Assembly: GCA_020851795.1 (NCBI GenBank)
Contig: JADZCA010000024.1
Span: 46,282 to 110,281 of the forward strand
DNA length: 64,000 bases
Origin: Planctomycetota bacterium
GTDB taxonomy: Bacteria > Planctomycetota > PLA2 > JAEUHO01
Reading direction: 5' to 3'
Shown: positions 7,210 to 17,401 of the stretch, piece after piece
How the letters are laid out: each line of letters opens with the position of its first letter
Position numbering within the stretch: the stretch's first letter is position 1
Program-made: the position numbers and the translations under genes
The notes under the pieces: model-generated
What the model was told of the DNA's origin: nothing
Seen by the model: the letters and a program-made list of their open reading frames with translations, nothing else
Databases searched by the model: none

Positions 7210-7769
7210 GCCGCGAGGCCACCACCAACGGGGGACCCGCCGCCGTCGGCGGGTCCGCCTCTCCCGCGCCGGGCGGGGAGTCCATGATCACGCGGATCGC
7301 GGCGCTGCGACGCCTCCCGGTCGGTGACCTGCGCGAGGAGTACGAGAAGGCCTTCGGAGAGCCCACGCAGTCGAGGAACAAGGACTGGCTCTTCCGCCAG
7401 ATCGCTTGGCAGATCCAAGCGCTCGCGGAGGGCGGGCTCTCCGAGCGGGCCAAGCACCGCGCCGCCGAACTGGTGCGCGAGAGCGACGTCCGGCCGCGCA
7501 ACCGGCAGTTACTCACGCCCGGACAGCCGGCGGAGGCCGCCCCGCGCATCGTGACCGTCGGGCCCGTGCGCGACGCGAAGGCCCCGCTTCCGGGCGCCGT
7601 GCTGGTCCGCGACTACAAGGGGCAGAACGTCGTGGTCCGGGTCCTCGAGGACGGCTTCGAGTGGAACGGGCGCGTGTTCTCCAGTCTCTCGGCCGTCGCC
7701 AAGGCGGTCACGGGCGCGCACTGGAACGGCCACCTGTTCTTCGGCCTGCGGAAGGCGAAGTCGGCATGA
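7206..7769 (+). CDS. DUF2924 family protein
   Basis: GTG start in a GTGA overlap; 187 residues. Residues about 27-90 have the helical DUF2924 N-terminal pattern (LPVGDLREEYEKAFGE, NKDWLFRQIAWQIQ). Residues about 130-185 carry the C-terminal pattern (VLVRDYKGQNVVVRVLEDGF, FSSLSAVAKAVTGAHWNG, LFFGL). DUF2924 genes typically lie directly before a large serine recombinase in phages and islands of Proteobacteria, and here the recombinase follows with a 4-bp overlap. A role as recombinase partner or directionality factor is inference from that linkage. Confidence 0.85.
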   Translation: MSREATTNGGPAAVGGSASPAPGGESMITRIAALRRLPVGDLREEYEKAFGEPTQSRNKDWLFRQIAWQIQALAEGGLSERAKHRAAELVRESDVRPRNRQLLTPGQPAEAAPRIVTVGPVRDAKAPLPGAVLVRDYKGQNVVVRVLEDGFEWNGRVFSSLSAVAKAVTGAHWNGHLFFGLRKAKSA

Positions 7770-9154
7770 GGCGGAACGGGACCACGCTCGCCGCACGGAA
7801 CGGGGTCGCCGGCCACGGCCCGGCGGCTCCGGCTTCGGTCCGCTGCGCGCTCTACGGCCGCAAGTCCATCGAGGAGCGGACCGCGACGGACTTCGGCTCG
7901 ATCGAGGCGCAGCGCGAGGCGTGCGAGAACTTCGTCAAGAGCCAGGCGTCGCTCGGCTGGACGGCCCTCCCGCACCGCTACGACGACGAGGGCTTCACGG
8001 GCGCAAACGTGGACCGGCCGGCGCTCGCCCGCCTCCTCACCGACATCGAGGCCGGGGCCGTGGACGCCGTGTGCGTCTACAAGATCGACAGGTTGTCGCG
8101 CTCGATCGCGGACTTCGTGCGGCTGATGGAGACCTTCGACCGCAAGGGCGTCGCGTTCGTCTCCGTCACGCAGCAGTTCAACACGAGCACCTCGGTCGGG
8201 CGCCTGACACTCAACCTCCTGACGGTCTTCGCGCAGTTCGAGCGCGAGACGATCAGCGAGCGGACGCGCGACAAGATGCGCGCAGCCCGGCGCCGCGGGA
8301 AGTTCACGGGTGGCGCGCTCCTTCTCGGCTACGACCGCGCACCCGAGGGCCGGCGGCTCGTGGTCAACGACGCTGAAGCGGCGCAGGTCCGCGCCCTCTT
8401 CGACCTCTACCTCGAGCTACGCTCGCTCATCGCCGTGGTCGGGGAGGCGAAGACACGCGGGTGGACGACGAAGTCCTGGGTCACGAAGGTGGGCCGCGTG
8501 GTGCCGCCCCGCCCGATGACCCGCGGCTACATCTCGCATCTCCTCCGCAACCCGGCGTACGTGGGCAAGGTCCGGTTCGACGGCGCGACGTTCCCCGCCG
8601 AGCACGCTCCGCTCGTCGAGGCGGATACGTTCGCCCGCGTGCAGGAGCTCCTCACGCACAACGGAACCACAGGGGGGCGGGAGGTTCGCAACAAGCACCA
8701 TATGCTCCTCACGGGTCTGATCCACTGCGCGTCCTGCGACCGTCCGATGGCGCCGACCTACTGCAAGAAGCGAGGCCGGCTCTATCGCTACTACATCTGC
8801 CGCCGCATAAAGGAGGAAGGGTGGGGCGCGTGCCCGACGAAGTCGGTGGCGGCCGAGGAGATCGAGCGCCTCGTCGTGGGTCAGATCCGCGCGGTCGGCG
8901 GCGATCGGGAGGTCTTCGAGGCGACCCTCGCGTCCGCCCGCGCCCGGGCGGACGGCGTGAAGATCCACGCCGAGGACCTGCGCGGAGCGCTTTCCTTGTG
9001 GGACGACGTGTGGGGCGCACTCACGATGAAGGAGCAGGCGCGCGTCGCGGCCCTCCTCCTCGAGCGCGTCGCGTACGACGGGGTGATCGGCAATGCAGCG
9101 CTAACGTTCCGCGCGACCGGGATCAAGGCGCTGGCCGGGGAGGTACGCGGATGA
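7766..9154 (+). CDS. Large serine recombinase (site-specific integrase)
   Basis: ATG in an ATGA overlap with the DUF2924 gene; 462 residues. Residues 25-170 are a resolvase-type catalytic domain. The nucleophile is S34 in LYGRKS, preceded by Y30 and R32, with the later KIDRLSRS and FERETISERT signatures. Residues about 180-290 form the recombinase domain (GYISHLLRNPAYVGKVRF). C321 and C324 (CASC) with CKK and YICRR further on form the zinc beta-ribbon. It ends near residue 462 with a helical segment, compact for this family. It should integrate and excise the element; no attachment sites could be identified in the window. Confidence 0.92.
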   Translation: MRRNGTTLAARNGVAGHGPAAPASVRCALYGRKSIEERTATDFGSIEAQREACENFVKSQASLGWTALPHRYDDEGFTGANVDRPALARLLTDIEAGAVDAVCVYKIDRLSRSIADFVRLMETFDRKGVAFVSVTQQFNTSTSVGRLTLNLLTVFAQFERETISERTRDKMRAARRRGKFTGGALLLGYDRAPEGRRLVVNDAEAAQVRALFDLYLELRSLIAVVGEAKTRGWTTKSWVTKVGRVVPPRPMTRGYISHLLRNPAYVGKVRFDGATFPAEHAPLVEADTFARVQELLTHNGTTGGREVRNKHHMLLTGLIHCASCDRPMAPTYCKKRGRLYRYYICRRIKEEGWGACPTKSVAAEEIERLVVGQIRAVGGDREVFEATLASARARADGVKIHAEDLRGALSLWDDVWGALTMKEQARVAALLLERVAYDGVIGNAALTFRATGIKALAGEVRG

Positions 9155-9570
9155 CCATCGTCCTGCCGCTGCGAACGAGGCGGGTGCGCCGTCGGCGGGA
9201 TCCCACTGCGCCCAGCGATGCGCCGTCGTCCGAGGCCGACCGCGTCCCCCGCGTCGCCCGCATGCTCGCCCTCGCCCACCACTGGCGAGGCCTCATCCGA
9301 GACGGTGTCGCGAAGGACCAGGCCGCCCTGGCGCGCCTTGTCGGCGTTTCTCGGGCCCGTGTGACGCAGGTGATGGACCTGCTCTACCTCGCGCCCGGCA
9401 TCCAGGAGGCGATCCTCTTCCTCCCCGCCGTGTGGGAAGGCCGGAGTCCGATCGGCCATCGCGATTTGCTCGCTGTCGCAGGGCGGTATCTGTGGAGCGA
9501 GCAGCGCTCGGCCTGGGCCCGACTCCGACTGCCCGCGAAGACAGGCATGTCAGACGCCGCGAGGCCGTAG
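9151..9570 (+). CDS. HTH protein, ParB/KorB-like helix-turn-helix, coupled to recombinase
   Basis: ATG in an ATGA overlap; 139 residues. A basic N-terminus (TRRVRRRRD) is followed by a clear helix-turn-helix at about 50-85 (DQAALARLVGVSRARVTQVM), then LLYLAPGIQEAILFLP. The string 'VSRARVTQVMDLLYLAP.IQEAI' is the typical HTH of small proteins found directly after serine recombinases in proteobacterial elements. It probably binds the attachment region or autoregulates the operon. It is the last gene of the coupled run; the stop is followed by about 120 bp without a gene. Confidence 0.75.
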   Translation: MTIVLPLRTRRVRRRRDPTAPSDAPSSEADRVPRVARMLALAHHWRGLIRDGVAKDQAALARLVGVSRARVTQVMDLLYLAPGIQEAILFLPAVWEGRSPIGHRDLLAVAGRYLWSEQRSAWARLRLPAKTGMSDAARP

Positions 9571-9689
9571 TCAGCGTGGCGCATCGGCTGCCGCCCGGCG
9601 ACCAGGCGACAGGAGAAGACTCTCCGGTCGACCTCGCGACGCTTCGATGATGTCGCCCCGGAGGATTACTCTCTGCGTACGGCTGAGCA

Positions 9690-10427
9690 ATGGACACCAC
9701 GGACAAGATCCCCGTCATTCTCCTCGGACCCGGCGGCAGCTCGGCCTTTCGAGTCTTCAACCCCAACGAGTGGAGCGGGCGCAGCAAGCAGGTAGTCCAT
9801 TCTTGTGCCGCCGAGCTTTCGTGCCTGCACTTCGGCCAGATGTTGATCGAGAAGATCTGCCGATACCCCGCCGGACGCTGCCGTCCACATCTCGACACAC
9901 TACTCAACAGCAAGGGAACCGAATCGTCACTCACGCGGTGCACCTTCTTCGGACAGGACCTTGAGCTCCACCTGGCGATCGAGGGGTTCTTCGCCAGTAT
10001 CAAGACGACACTTGATCTCCTGGTGCAGTTGATCCAGGCGGAGGACGTCGTTCGAGTACACGTGGAGGGCTTCAACAAGGCGCGGGGCGACCCTGGCGGC
10101 CGAGTCTTGTCGATTCTGGGCAGCAACGCGGTAGCCGGGAAGGAGCCTACGTGCCGCCGCATCGCGGAGCTGATTTGCGATCACAAGCGACGCTGGATTG
10201 ACCGCGCGATCCAGGTGCGCGACGAGTTCGTCCACCCTCCGCAGGGGGCTCAAGACTTGATGTTCGAACTCCATTTCGCTTCGCGCGAAGGGCAGATTGT
10301 CCTTCAGGACGCGGCAGCTCCACGTATCGATGGCGAGTCGATCGTTGTCTACTCTCAAGACCGGTTAGCGGATCTGGCGAAGTTCTCGGTCGACTTCCTC
10401 GCGCTGCTTCGTGCCCCCAAGGCATAG
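9690..10427 (+). CDS. Hypothetical protein, possible HEPN-like fold; lower-GC cargo
   Basis: ATG start, 245 residues, no confident family match. It is predominantly alpha-helical. Near residue 175 it carries RAIQVRDEFVHPP. The R-x4-H pattern (RDEFVH) at the end of a helix is what HEPN-superfamily proteins use, a fold common in toxin, RNase and defence genes. That is pattern-level evidence only. The base composition is visibly lower in G+C than the genes to the right of the tRNA, and codon use is more relaxed, so it is probably acquired cargo. It stands alone: not coupled to the recombinase operon and converging with the next gene. Confidence 0.6.
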   Translation: MDTTDKIPVILLGPGGSSAFRVFNPNEWSGRSKQVVHSCAAELSCLHFGQMLIEKICRYPAGRCRPHLDTLLNSKGTESSLTRCTFFGQDLELHLAIEGFFASIKTTLDLLVQLIQAEDVVRVHVEGFNKARGDPGGRVLSILGSNAVAGKEPTCRRIAELICDHKRRWIDRAIQVRDEFVHPPQGAQDLMFELHFASREGQIVLQDAAAPRIDGESIVVYSQDRLADLAKFSVDFLALLRAPKA

Positions 10428-10472
10428 TCCCCGGGGCGTTCGGGAGATGAGTGAGAACGCGGTCGGGAAACG

Positions 10473-12683
10473 TCAGCGCGACGGCAGGTCCGCCGACAGC
10501 CATTTCGTTTCGCCGTCGGCCCAGGTCGCCCTGTACTCACGCGCCTTGCGGCCGGGTGCCGCGACGAGGACGCGGTGTTCGCCCGCCGCGATGCCGCCGA
10601 CCCACACGACTCTCCGCGCCGGGCCCGCCTCGAACCGTTCCCCGTCGACGAGCACATGCACGCGGTCGAGGATCTCCCCGTTTGCGGTCGGGACGACGAC
10701 CTCCAGCGCGCCCTTCGGCCACGCGACGCGGTAGGGACCCGGGCCATCGGCGGGCACGCGAACGGGAACGCAGTTCTTTGCGCTGCCGACGAGCATGGAG
10801 TCGGCGGGGAGGGAGAAGGGAAGGCGGTTCGGTTCTTCCGCCGCCGCGGTCGCAAGCCACCCCCAGTCGATGTTGGGGACCTCGCCCCGGACGAACGTCT
10901 CTTCAGCTGCGACGCCGGACGGCGGCTCGATCGACACAATCATGGACGACCGCTCGGGGAAGCGCAGCTCGCCGAGGTCGATCGTCGGGAGCTCGCCGTG
11001 CCCCAGATCGACCTCCACTGCGACGCCGGCGAGTTTCTCATCCTTCGGTCGCGCGACGAACCACGCGAGCCCGATCGACTCCGTCGCCAGCGGTAGAGCC
11101 TCGGTCTCGACTTCTTCGTCGTCCTCGCTGAGGAACGTCGGAAGCCGGGACTCGATCCGCACGCCGGCCTTGGGTTCCGCGTCCCCAGGCCCACGCAGGC
11201 GCGCGGTGATCGTCGTTGCGCTGGGCGGGAGGAGGGGAAACGGCGACGCCCCGGTAGCAGCCGCGGGCGGCACCTGGACCGATCGCATGCGCGGGGGGCG
11301 GGCGACTTGGAGAACCGACACCCCCGATGCGGGCAGGACGATGGATCCCTTCCTTGCGGCCTCCGTGACGTCGACCGAGCGCCCCAGGGCGCCGAGTCGG
11401 ACGAGATCCTCCTCCGTCAGGGCGCTGGCGTCGACACGGAAGGTCCTCGTCGTTTCGCGCTGTACGTTCACCTCGGCGGGACCCTTGACGTCGAGGGATG
11501 CCTCGCCGCTCCCTCCGTACTCGAGCGGACCCTCCAGGCGCACGACCCATGACCCGGCGGGGAGGAGAAGCTCGACGGTACCGTCGGAGCCCCGCTCGGC
11601 CCGATCGGCGACCCGACCGTCCACCGGCCGCCAAGCGATCACCTGGTCGTTCCGGGTGATCGGCCTCGCAGCGTCGGCGCTGCGCACGCGGATCGTGAAC
11701 GTCGCCTCCTCAGCCTCCTCAGGTGAGCCGTCCTTCGACGGGAGGCGGACCTGGGACGCCACGCCAGGGACCGCTACGGCGTTTCCGGAAGTGGCCTCTC
11801 CCAAGGTGTCGTCGTCGGGGTCGACCTGGAAGTGGTCGAACGGAGCGAGTCCGAGCAACCGGAACGTTCCGTTCCTGTCCGTGAAGGTCCATGGACCGCG
11901 GTGCCATCCGCCGTCGCCGACCGCGGCCCCGGCCACACGGATGCCCTTTGCGTCCACGACCGTACCGGTAGCGACCACGCCCCACTCCGGTCGAAGCAGG
12001 ATCCCTCGGCGCGAGAAGTCGTACCCGCCGCCCGTCGCGAAGTCCTCCGCCGCGATCGACTCGCCGACCGGCCAGAGCCACTTCGTGTGGCGACGGTCGA
12101 TGCGCGGCAGCACGGCGCGACCGTTCGCATCCGTCGTTGCCTGGCGCACGTCGGGCGTGTGGCCACAGTAGAGGCGGTAGCCCACGAGTGCGTTCGCGAC
12201 GGGGCGCTCAAGCGGGTCAACTACCGTGACCGGGAGATCCTCCCCGCGGGCGAGCTCACAGACCGAGTCCGAGCCCGCCGACCGCCACTCGTTGCTGGGT
12301 GCGTAGCCCTCCGCCAGGACGAGCATGTGGGACCAGGAGACCTCCGCTTCATCGATCCGCAGCCGGCCCCACTCGTCGGTCGGGCCGTAGAGGACGTCGT
12401 CCTTCTCGTTGACCAGCCGCGGGAGCGGATGGGTCGCTTCCCCAACGTAGTAGATCCTGGCACCGGGGATGCCGCGGCCCTGCTGGTCGACGACCCGCAC
12501 GGAGAGCGCGGTCGGCTTCACGACGAAGTCCGCTGTCCCCTCGAAGGGGTCGGCCACGTCGCGGACAGCCCAGGTCGACGGCGGGTTCGCCTGCGGGCGT
12601 TCCTTGTCGTCTCCCTCACTACGGGCCGCGAGCCATGAACCGAACAGGACTGCGATCCCGACGTTGATGGCCGTGCGCTTCAC
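10473..12683 (-). CDS. Secreted protein with carboxypeptidase-regulatory-like beta-sandwich domains
   Basis: GTG at 12683 is chosen because it gives a signal peptide (MKRTAINVGIAVLFGSWLAA) at the N-terminus; 736 residues. A frame extension upstream is compositionally non-coding. Several Ig-like CarboxypepD_reg repeats are visible, with the typical pattern of 'V.V.D..GR.V.GA.V' followed by 'T.A.GR': for example LSVRVVDQQGRGIPGARIYY, VTVVDPLERPVANALV and GTVVDAKGIRVAGAAVGDG. Such proteins are exported, surface or periplasmic, and of unknown specific function. It converges with the 9690 gene. Its G+C looks slightly lower than that of the backbone. Confidence 0.75.
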   Translation of the reverse strand: MKRTAINVGIAVLFGSWLAARSEGDDKERPQANPPSTWAVRDVADPFEGTADFVVKPTALSVRVVDQQGRGIPGARIYYVGEATHPLPRLVNEKDDVLYGPTDEWGRLRIDEAEVSWSHMLVLAEGYAPSNEWRSAGSDSVCELARGEDLPVTVVDPLERPVANALVGYRLYCGHTPDVRQATTDANGRAVLPRIDRRHTKWLWPVGESIAAEDFATGGGYDFSRRGILLRPEWGVVATGTVVDAKGIRVAGAAVGDGGWHRGPWTFTDRNGTFRLLGLAPFDHFQVDPDDDTLGEATSGNAVAVPGVASQVRLPSKDGSPEEAEEATFTIRVRSADAARPITRNDQVIAWRPVDGRVADRAERGSDGTVELLLPAGSWVVRLEGPLEYGGSGEASLDVKGPAEVNVQRETTRTFRVDASALTEEDLVRLGALGRSVDVTEAARKGSIVLPASGVSVLQVARPPRMRSVQVPPAAATGASPFPLLPPSATTITARLRGPGDAEPKAGVRIESRLPTFLSEDDEEVETEALPLATESIGLAWFVARPKDEKLAGVAVEVDLGHGELPTIDLGELRFPERSSMIVSIEPPSGVAAEETFVRGEVPNIDWGWLATAAAEEPNRLPFSLPADSMLVGSAKNCVPVRVPADGPGPYRVAWPKGALEVVVPTANGEILDRVHVLVDGERFEAGPARRVVWVGGIAAGEHRVLVAAPGRKAREYRATWADGETKWLSADLPSR

Positions 12684-13117
12684 GGGTCGATCGTACCCAG
12701 ACGCGGAGTTCGCCTTCCGCTGATGGCCGCCCGACGAACGAGTCTGGTTCTGCCACGGCCCCCCGTAAACCCATGCGCCGCGGGTACCACCTCTAGCGGA
12801 ACCACAGGCCGAGAAGGCGCGCGGCCACTCCACCGGGGTCACTCCGACGTTCTCCGTTCCGAACGCGGGAGTGGGCCCCATACCCGTCAAACTGAGTTAA
12901 CTCGCGCGGGTCGGGGCGAGAGCGGGGAGAGTTCGAGAGGGTTTAGGGCCTCTCCCGCTTAACAGTCCCGCCCCGGTACAGGCTTCGTGGGCGCGGCGTC
13001 GTCGCGAACGGTCGTCGCAACTCACGCAACACACGCTGGTTACGGCGCCCCTCGCGGGACGCCCGCGGACGGTCCTCGCGCTGCGGTTTCTCTCCGCCGC
13101 GAGTCCGACAAATGAAG
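12684..13117. other. Intergenic region between secreted-protein gene and tRNA-Asn
   Basis: No gene is supported in these 434 bases. There is an imperfect inverted repeat, AGCGGGGAGAG (12921-12931) against CTCTCCCGCT (12950-12959), with a long loop. It could be a terminator for the minus-strand tRNA or a relic of integration. A TTGACG lies near 12885-12890 on the minus strand, but no convincing -10 box follows. The segment faces the 3' end of the tRNA, where an island boundary would be expected. Confidence 0.4.
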
Positions 13118-13193
13118 TGGCTCCCCGGCGTGGACTCGAACCACGGACCTACTGATTAACAGTCAGCCGCTCTACCGACTGAGCTACCGGGGA
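13118..13193 (-). tRNA. tRNA-Asn (GTT anticodon), CCA encoded
   Basis: On the minus strand the acceptor stem TCCCCGG pairs with CCGGGGA, followed by discriminator G and an encoded CCA (13120-13118). The D arm contains GCTCAGTCGGTAGAGC. The anticodon arm GCTGA-CTGTTAA-TCAGT carries anticodon GTT for asparagine. The T arm contains GGTTCGAGTCC. All stems pair, for 76 nt including CCA. The 3' end points left, towards the accessory region, as is usual when islands integrate at tRNA genes. A possible -10 box (TATGCT on the minus strand, 13218-13213) lies about 20 bp upstream. Confidence 0.96.
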
Positions 13194-13276
13194 GCGCGTG
13201 AGCCGGGCGGAGAGCATAGCAACCCCTCCCCGGCAGGCCAGAATCGGCACGCGACCGCCGCAGCGCCCTCCGCCCC

Positions 13277-13948
13277 ATGCCCGCCAGCCCCTCCCCGGCG
13301 CCCCTCCCCGTGACCCCGCCGCCCGTCGCCGCCGTGATCTTCGACTACGGCGGCGTGCTGCGCCGCGAGGACCCCGCCGACTTCGACGCGTTCGCGCGCG
13401 AGGTCGGGCTGCCGCCGGGATGGCTGTGGGCCGCCTTCCACGACATCCCCGAGTACGCCCTCTCCCGCACCGGCCGCCTCGACGCCGCCGGCTACCGCGC
13501 CGCCGTCGTCGCCGCCCTCGCCCGCGTCCTCCCCGCCGACCGCGCCGAGGCCGCCCTCGACGCGTGGGAGGCCCTGCGCCGCGCCGACGCCCCCGTCGAA
13601 CCCGCGATGCGCGACGTCCTCGACCGCCTCCGCGGCCGCGTCCGCCTCGGCCTCCTCTCCAACGCCGGCGCCGGCGCCCGCACCCGCCTCGAAACCCTCG
13701 GCGTCGCCGCCCTCTTCGACGACGTCGTCACCTCCGGCGACGTCGGCCGCGCCAAGCCCGACCCCGCCATCTTCCGCCTCGCCGCCGACCGCCTCGGCGT
13801 CCCCCCCGCCGCCTGCGCGTTCGTCGACGACACGCCGCGCCACGTCGAAGGCGCCCGCGCGGTCGGCATGCGCGCCCACCACCACCACCGCACGCGCATG
13901 GCCGACCTGATCGCCTTCCTGCGCGAGGTCGGCGCCCTCGCGCCGTGA
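13277..13948 (+). CDS. HAD-superfamily hydrolase
   Basis: 223 residues. Motif I is IFDYGGVL at about 20-27. The nucleophile Asp is present and the second Asp is replaced by Gly, as in the DxGGV subgroup that includes phosphoglycolate-phosphatase- and epoxide-hydrolase-N-like HADs. Motif II (LLSNAG) is near 130. Motif III/IV (GRAKPDPAIFRLAADRLGV, then FVDDTPRHVEGA) is at about 156-195. A helical cap lies between motifs I and II. It is a soluble phosphatase or dehalogenase-type enzyme whose substrate cannot be deduced. It is followed after 73 bp by the GNAT gene on the same strand. Confidence 0.85.
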   Translation: MPASPSPAPLPVTPPPVAAVIFDYGGVLRREDPADFDAFAREVGLPPGWLWAAFHDIPEYALSRTGRLDAAGYRAAVVAALARVLPADRAEAALDAWEALRRADAPVEPAMRDVLDRLRGRVRLGLLSNAGAGARTRLETLGVAALFDDVVTSGDVGRAKPDPAIFRLAADRLGVPPAACAFVDDTPRHVEGARAVGMRAHHHHRTRMADLIAFLREVGALAP

Positions 13949-14021
13949 GCCCGCTCCCGCGCACGAGGCGGGCCCCGGGGCGACCGCCGAGTAGCCTCGC
14001 GCGACCGCCCCCGCCGCCCCG

Positions 14022-14441
14022 ATGACGATCCGCTACCAGTTCGTGCGCGCCTGGCCCACCGAGGCCGTCGTCGCCCTCTACGCGGCCGGCGGATGGTGGC
14101 ACGAGAGCGCCGCGGCGCGCGCCGGCGTGCCCGCCCTCGTCGCCGGCAGCTTCCGATTCCTCGTCGCCACCGACGGCGACGAGACCGTCGCCATGGGCCG
14201 CGCGATCAGCGACGGCGCGAGCGACGCGTACGTGCAGGACGTCGTCGTGCGCCCCTCCCACCGCGGCCGCGGGATCGGGCGCGAGGTGATCGCGCGCCTC
14301 ACGGCGGCGCTCGAGGAGGCGGGCGTCGGCTGGATCGGCCTCGTCGCCGAGCCGGGCACGACCGCGTTCTACGAGCGCCTCGGCTACCGCGTGCTGCCCG
14401 GCTACGTCGCGATGCGCCGCCCCACCGCCGAGGCCCCGTGA
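14022..14441 (+). CDS. GNAT-family N-acetyltransferase
   Basis: 139 residues. The acetyl-CoA-binding motif A is clear: YVQDVVVRPSHRGRGIGREV at about 69-88, with R/Q-x-x-G-x-G/A as RGRGIG. It is followed by motif B with PGTTAFYERLGYRVLPG at about 110-128. This is the short stand-alone form that acetylates small amines or protein N-termini; the substrate is unknown. A TAGCCT box lies at 13992-13997, 24 nt before the ATG. The stop overlaps the next start (GTGA), so it is co-translated with the DUF2156-type gene. Confidence 0.88.
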   Translation: MTIRYQFVRAWPTEAVVALYAAGGWWHESAAARAGVPALVAGSFRFLVATDGDETVAMGRAISDGASDAYVQDVVVRPSHRGRGIGREVIARLTAALEEAGVGWIGLVAEPGTTAFYERLGYRVLPGYVAMRRPTAEAP

Positions 14442-15358
14442 CCGGTCGCTTCCTCGGCCTGACCTTCGCCCCTGTCACGCTCGCCGACCGCGACGCCCTC
14501 ACGTCGCTGCTGCGCCGCTTCCCGCAGCGCATCTCCGGCTACACGTTCGCGTCGCTCGTCGCGTGGGCGCGGCCGTTCGCGTTCGGGTGGACCCGCCTCT
14601 CCGACGACGCCGTGCTCCTCTCGCGCGCCTTCGGGCCGGCGGGCGAGACGCACCTGCTCCAGCCGCTCGGCCGCCTGCGGGCGCAGGACCGCGCCCGCCT
14701 GCTCGACGAGGCGGCCCGCCTGCCCTACGCGCTGCGCCTGCTCAGCGTCTCGTCGGAGTTCCTCGCGCAGGAACCCGAGCTCGCCGCGGCCTTCGACGCC
14801 GTCGAGGACCGCGCGGGCGCCAACTACCTCTACCGCGTCGGCGACCTCGTGGACCTGCCCGGCCGCCGCTACAGCAAGAAGCGCAACCTGATCGCGCAGT
14901 TCGAGGCCGCCCACGGCGAGGCGCGCGTCGAGCCCCTCGACGCCGCGTGCGGGTCCGCGTGCCTCGACGCCCTCCTCGCGCTCGCACGCGCGCAGGGCGA
15001 GGCCAACGAGGACCGCAACCTCGCGATGGAGCTCGAAGCCCTCGAGTTCACGCTGCCGCGCCTCGACGTCCTCGAGCAGGACGGCGTGCTCGTGCGCGTG
15101 GACGGGCGTCCCGCCGCGTTCTCCGTCCTCGAGCGCCTCTCGCCCGACGTCGCCGCCGTGCACTTCGAGAAGGCCGACCGCACCGTCAAGGGGCTCTACC
15201 AGATCGTCAACCGCGCCTCCGCGCGCCGCATCGCCGCCCTCGGCTGCACCGTCGTCAACCGCGAGGAGGACCTCGGCGACGACGGGCTGCGGCAGGCGAA
15301 GCTCTCCTACCACCCCTTCGAGATCGCCGAGGTCTTCGACCTCACGCTGCGCCGCTGA
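14438..15358 (+). CDS. DUF2156-type (phosphatidylglycerol lysyltransferase-domain) protein
   Basis: GTG start in a 4-bp overlap with the GNAT gene; 306 residues. It has the DUF2156 pattern of a duplicated GNAT-like fold. An N-terminal half carries RISGYTFASLVAWARPF. A conserved motif YSKKRNLIAQFEA is at about 145-157. The C-terminal half reads VHFEKADRTVKGLYQIVN and then LGCTVVNREEDLGDDGLRQA, the signature of this family. There are no membrane segments, unlike MprF, so it is a cytoplasmic acyl- or aminoacyl-transferase-like protein. The substrate is unknown. It ends 8 bp before the convergent helicase gene. Confidence 0.85.
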   Translation: MTGRFLGLTFAPVTLADRDALTSLLRRFPQRISGYTFASLVAWARPFAFGWTRLSDDAVLLSRAFGPAGETHLLQPLGRLRAQDRARLLDEAARLPYALRLLSVSSEFLAQEPELAAAFDAVEDRAGANYLYRVGDLVDLPGRRYSKKRNLIAQFEAAHGEARVEPLDAACGSACLDALLALARAQGEANEDRNLAMELEALEFTLPRLDVLEQDGVLVRVDGRPAAFSVLERLSPDVAAVHFEKADRTVKGLYQIVNRASARRIAALGCTVVNREEDLGDDGLRQAKLSYHPFEIAEVFDLTLRR

Positions 15359-15366
15359 CGCGCCGC

Positions 15367-17223
<1,857 letters not shown>

Positions 17224-17234
17224 GCGAACCCCGA

Positions 17235-17240
17235 AGGGTA
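17235..17240 (-). promoter_or_regulatory. TACCCT -10-like box of the helicase gene
   Basis: On the minus strand TACCCT ends 11 nt before the ATG. It belongs to the recurring TANNNT set described in the findings. Confidence 0.4.
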
Positions 17241-17389
17241 GCCCGGTTCCGCGCGCGCCCCCCCATCCGTCCGCCCGACGCACCCGACGAGGCCCCTCGC
17301 CGCCGGCCGACCGACGACCGGGCCCCCGGCGAGGGCCCGCGCTCCGCGGCCGGTGATCGAGCGCCGCGACGCGCCACGGGGCGCGGACG

Positions 17390-17395
17390 TAGCAT
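17390..17395 (+). promoter_or_regulatory. TAGCAT -10-like box, leaderless spacing
   Basis: TAGCAT ends 6 nt before the GTG at 17402. At that spacing transcription would begin at the start codon itself. Confidence 0.45.
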
Positions 17396-17401
17396 CCTCG
17401 C

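Noticed and set aside
9612..9625. GGAGA-AGAC-TCTCC hairpin as the recombinase attachment site
   Set aside because: A 5-bp stem is expected by chance and serine-integrase sites cannot be recognised without the partner site.
12959..12967. TTAACAGTC, also present in the tRNA-Asn anticodon arm, as an attachment-site repeat
   Set aside because: Nine bases is too short, and islands normally duplicate the 3' end of the tRNA rather than the anticodon arm. No copy of the 3' end was found.
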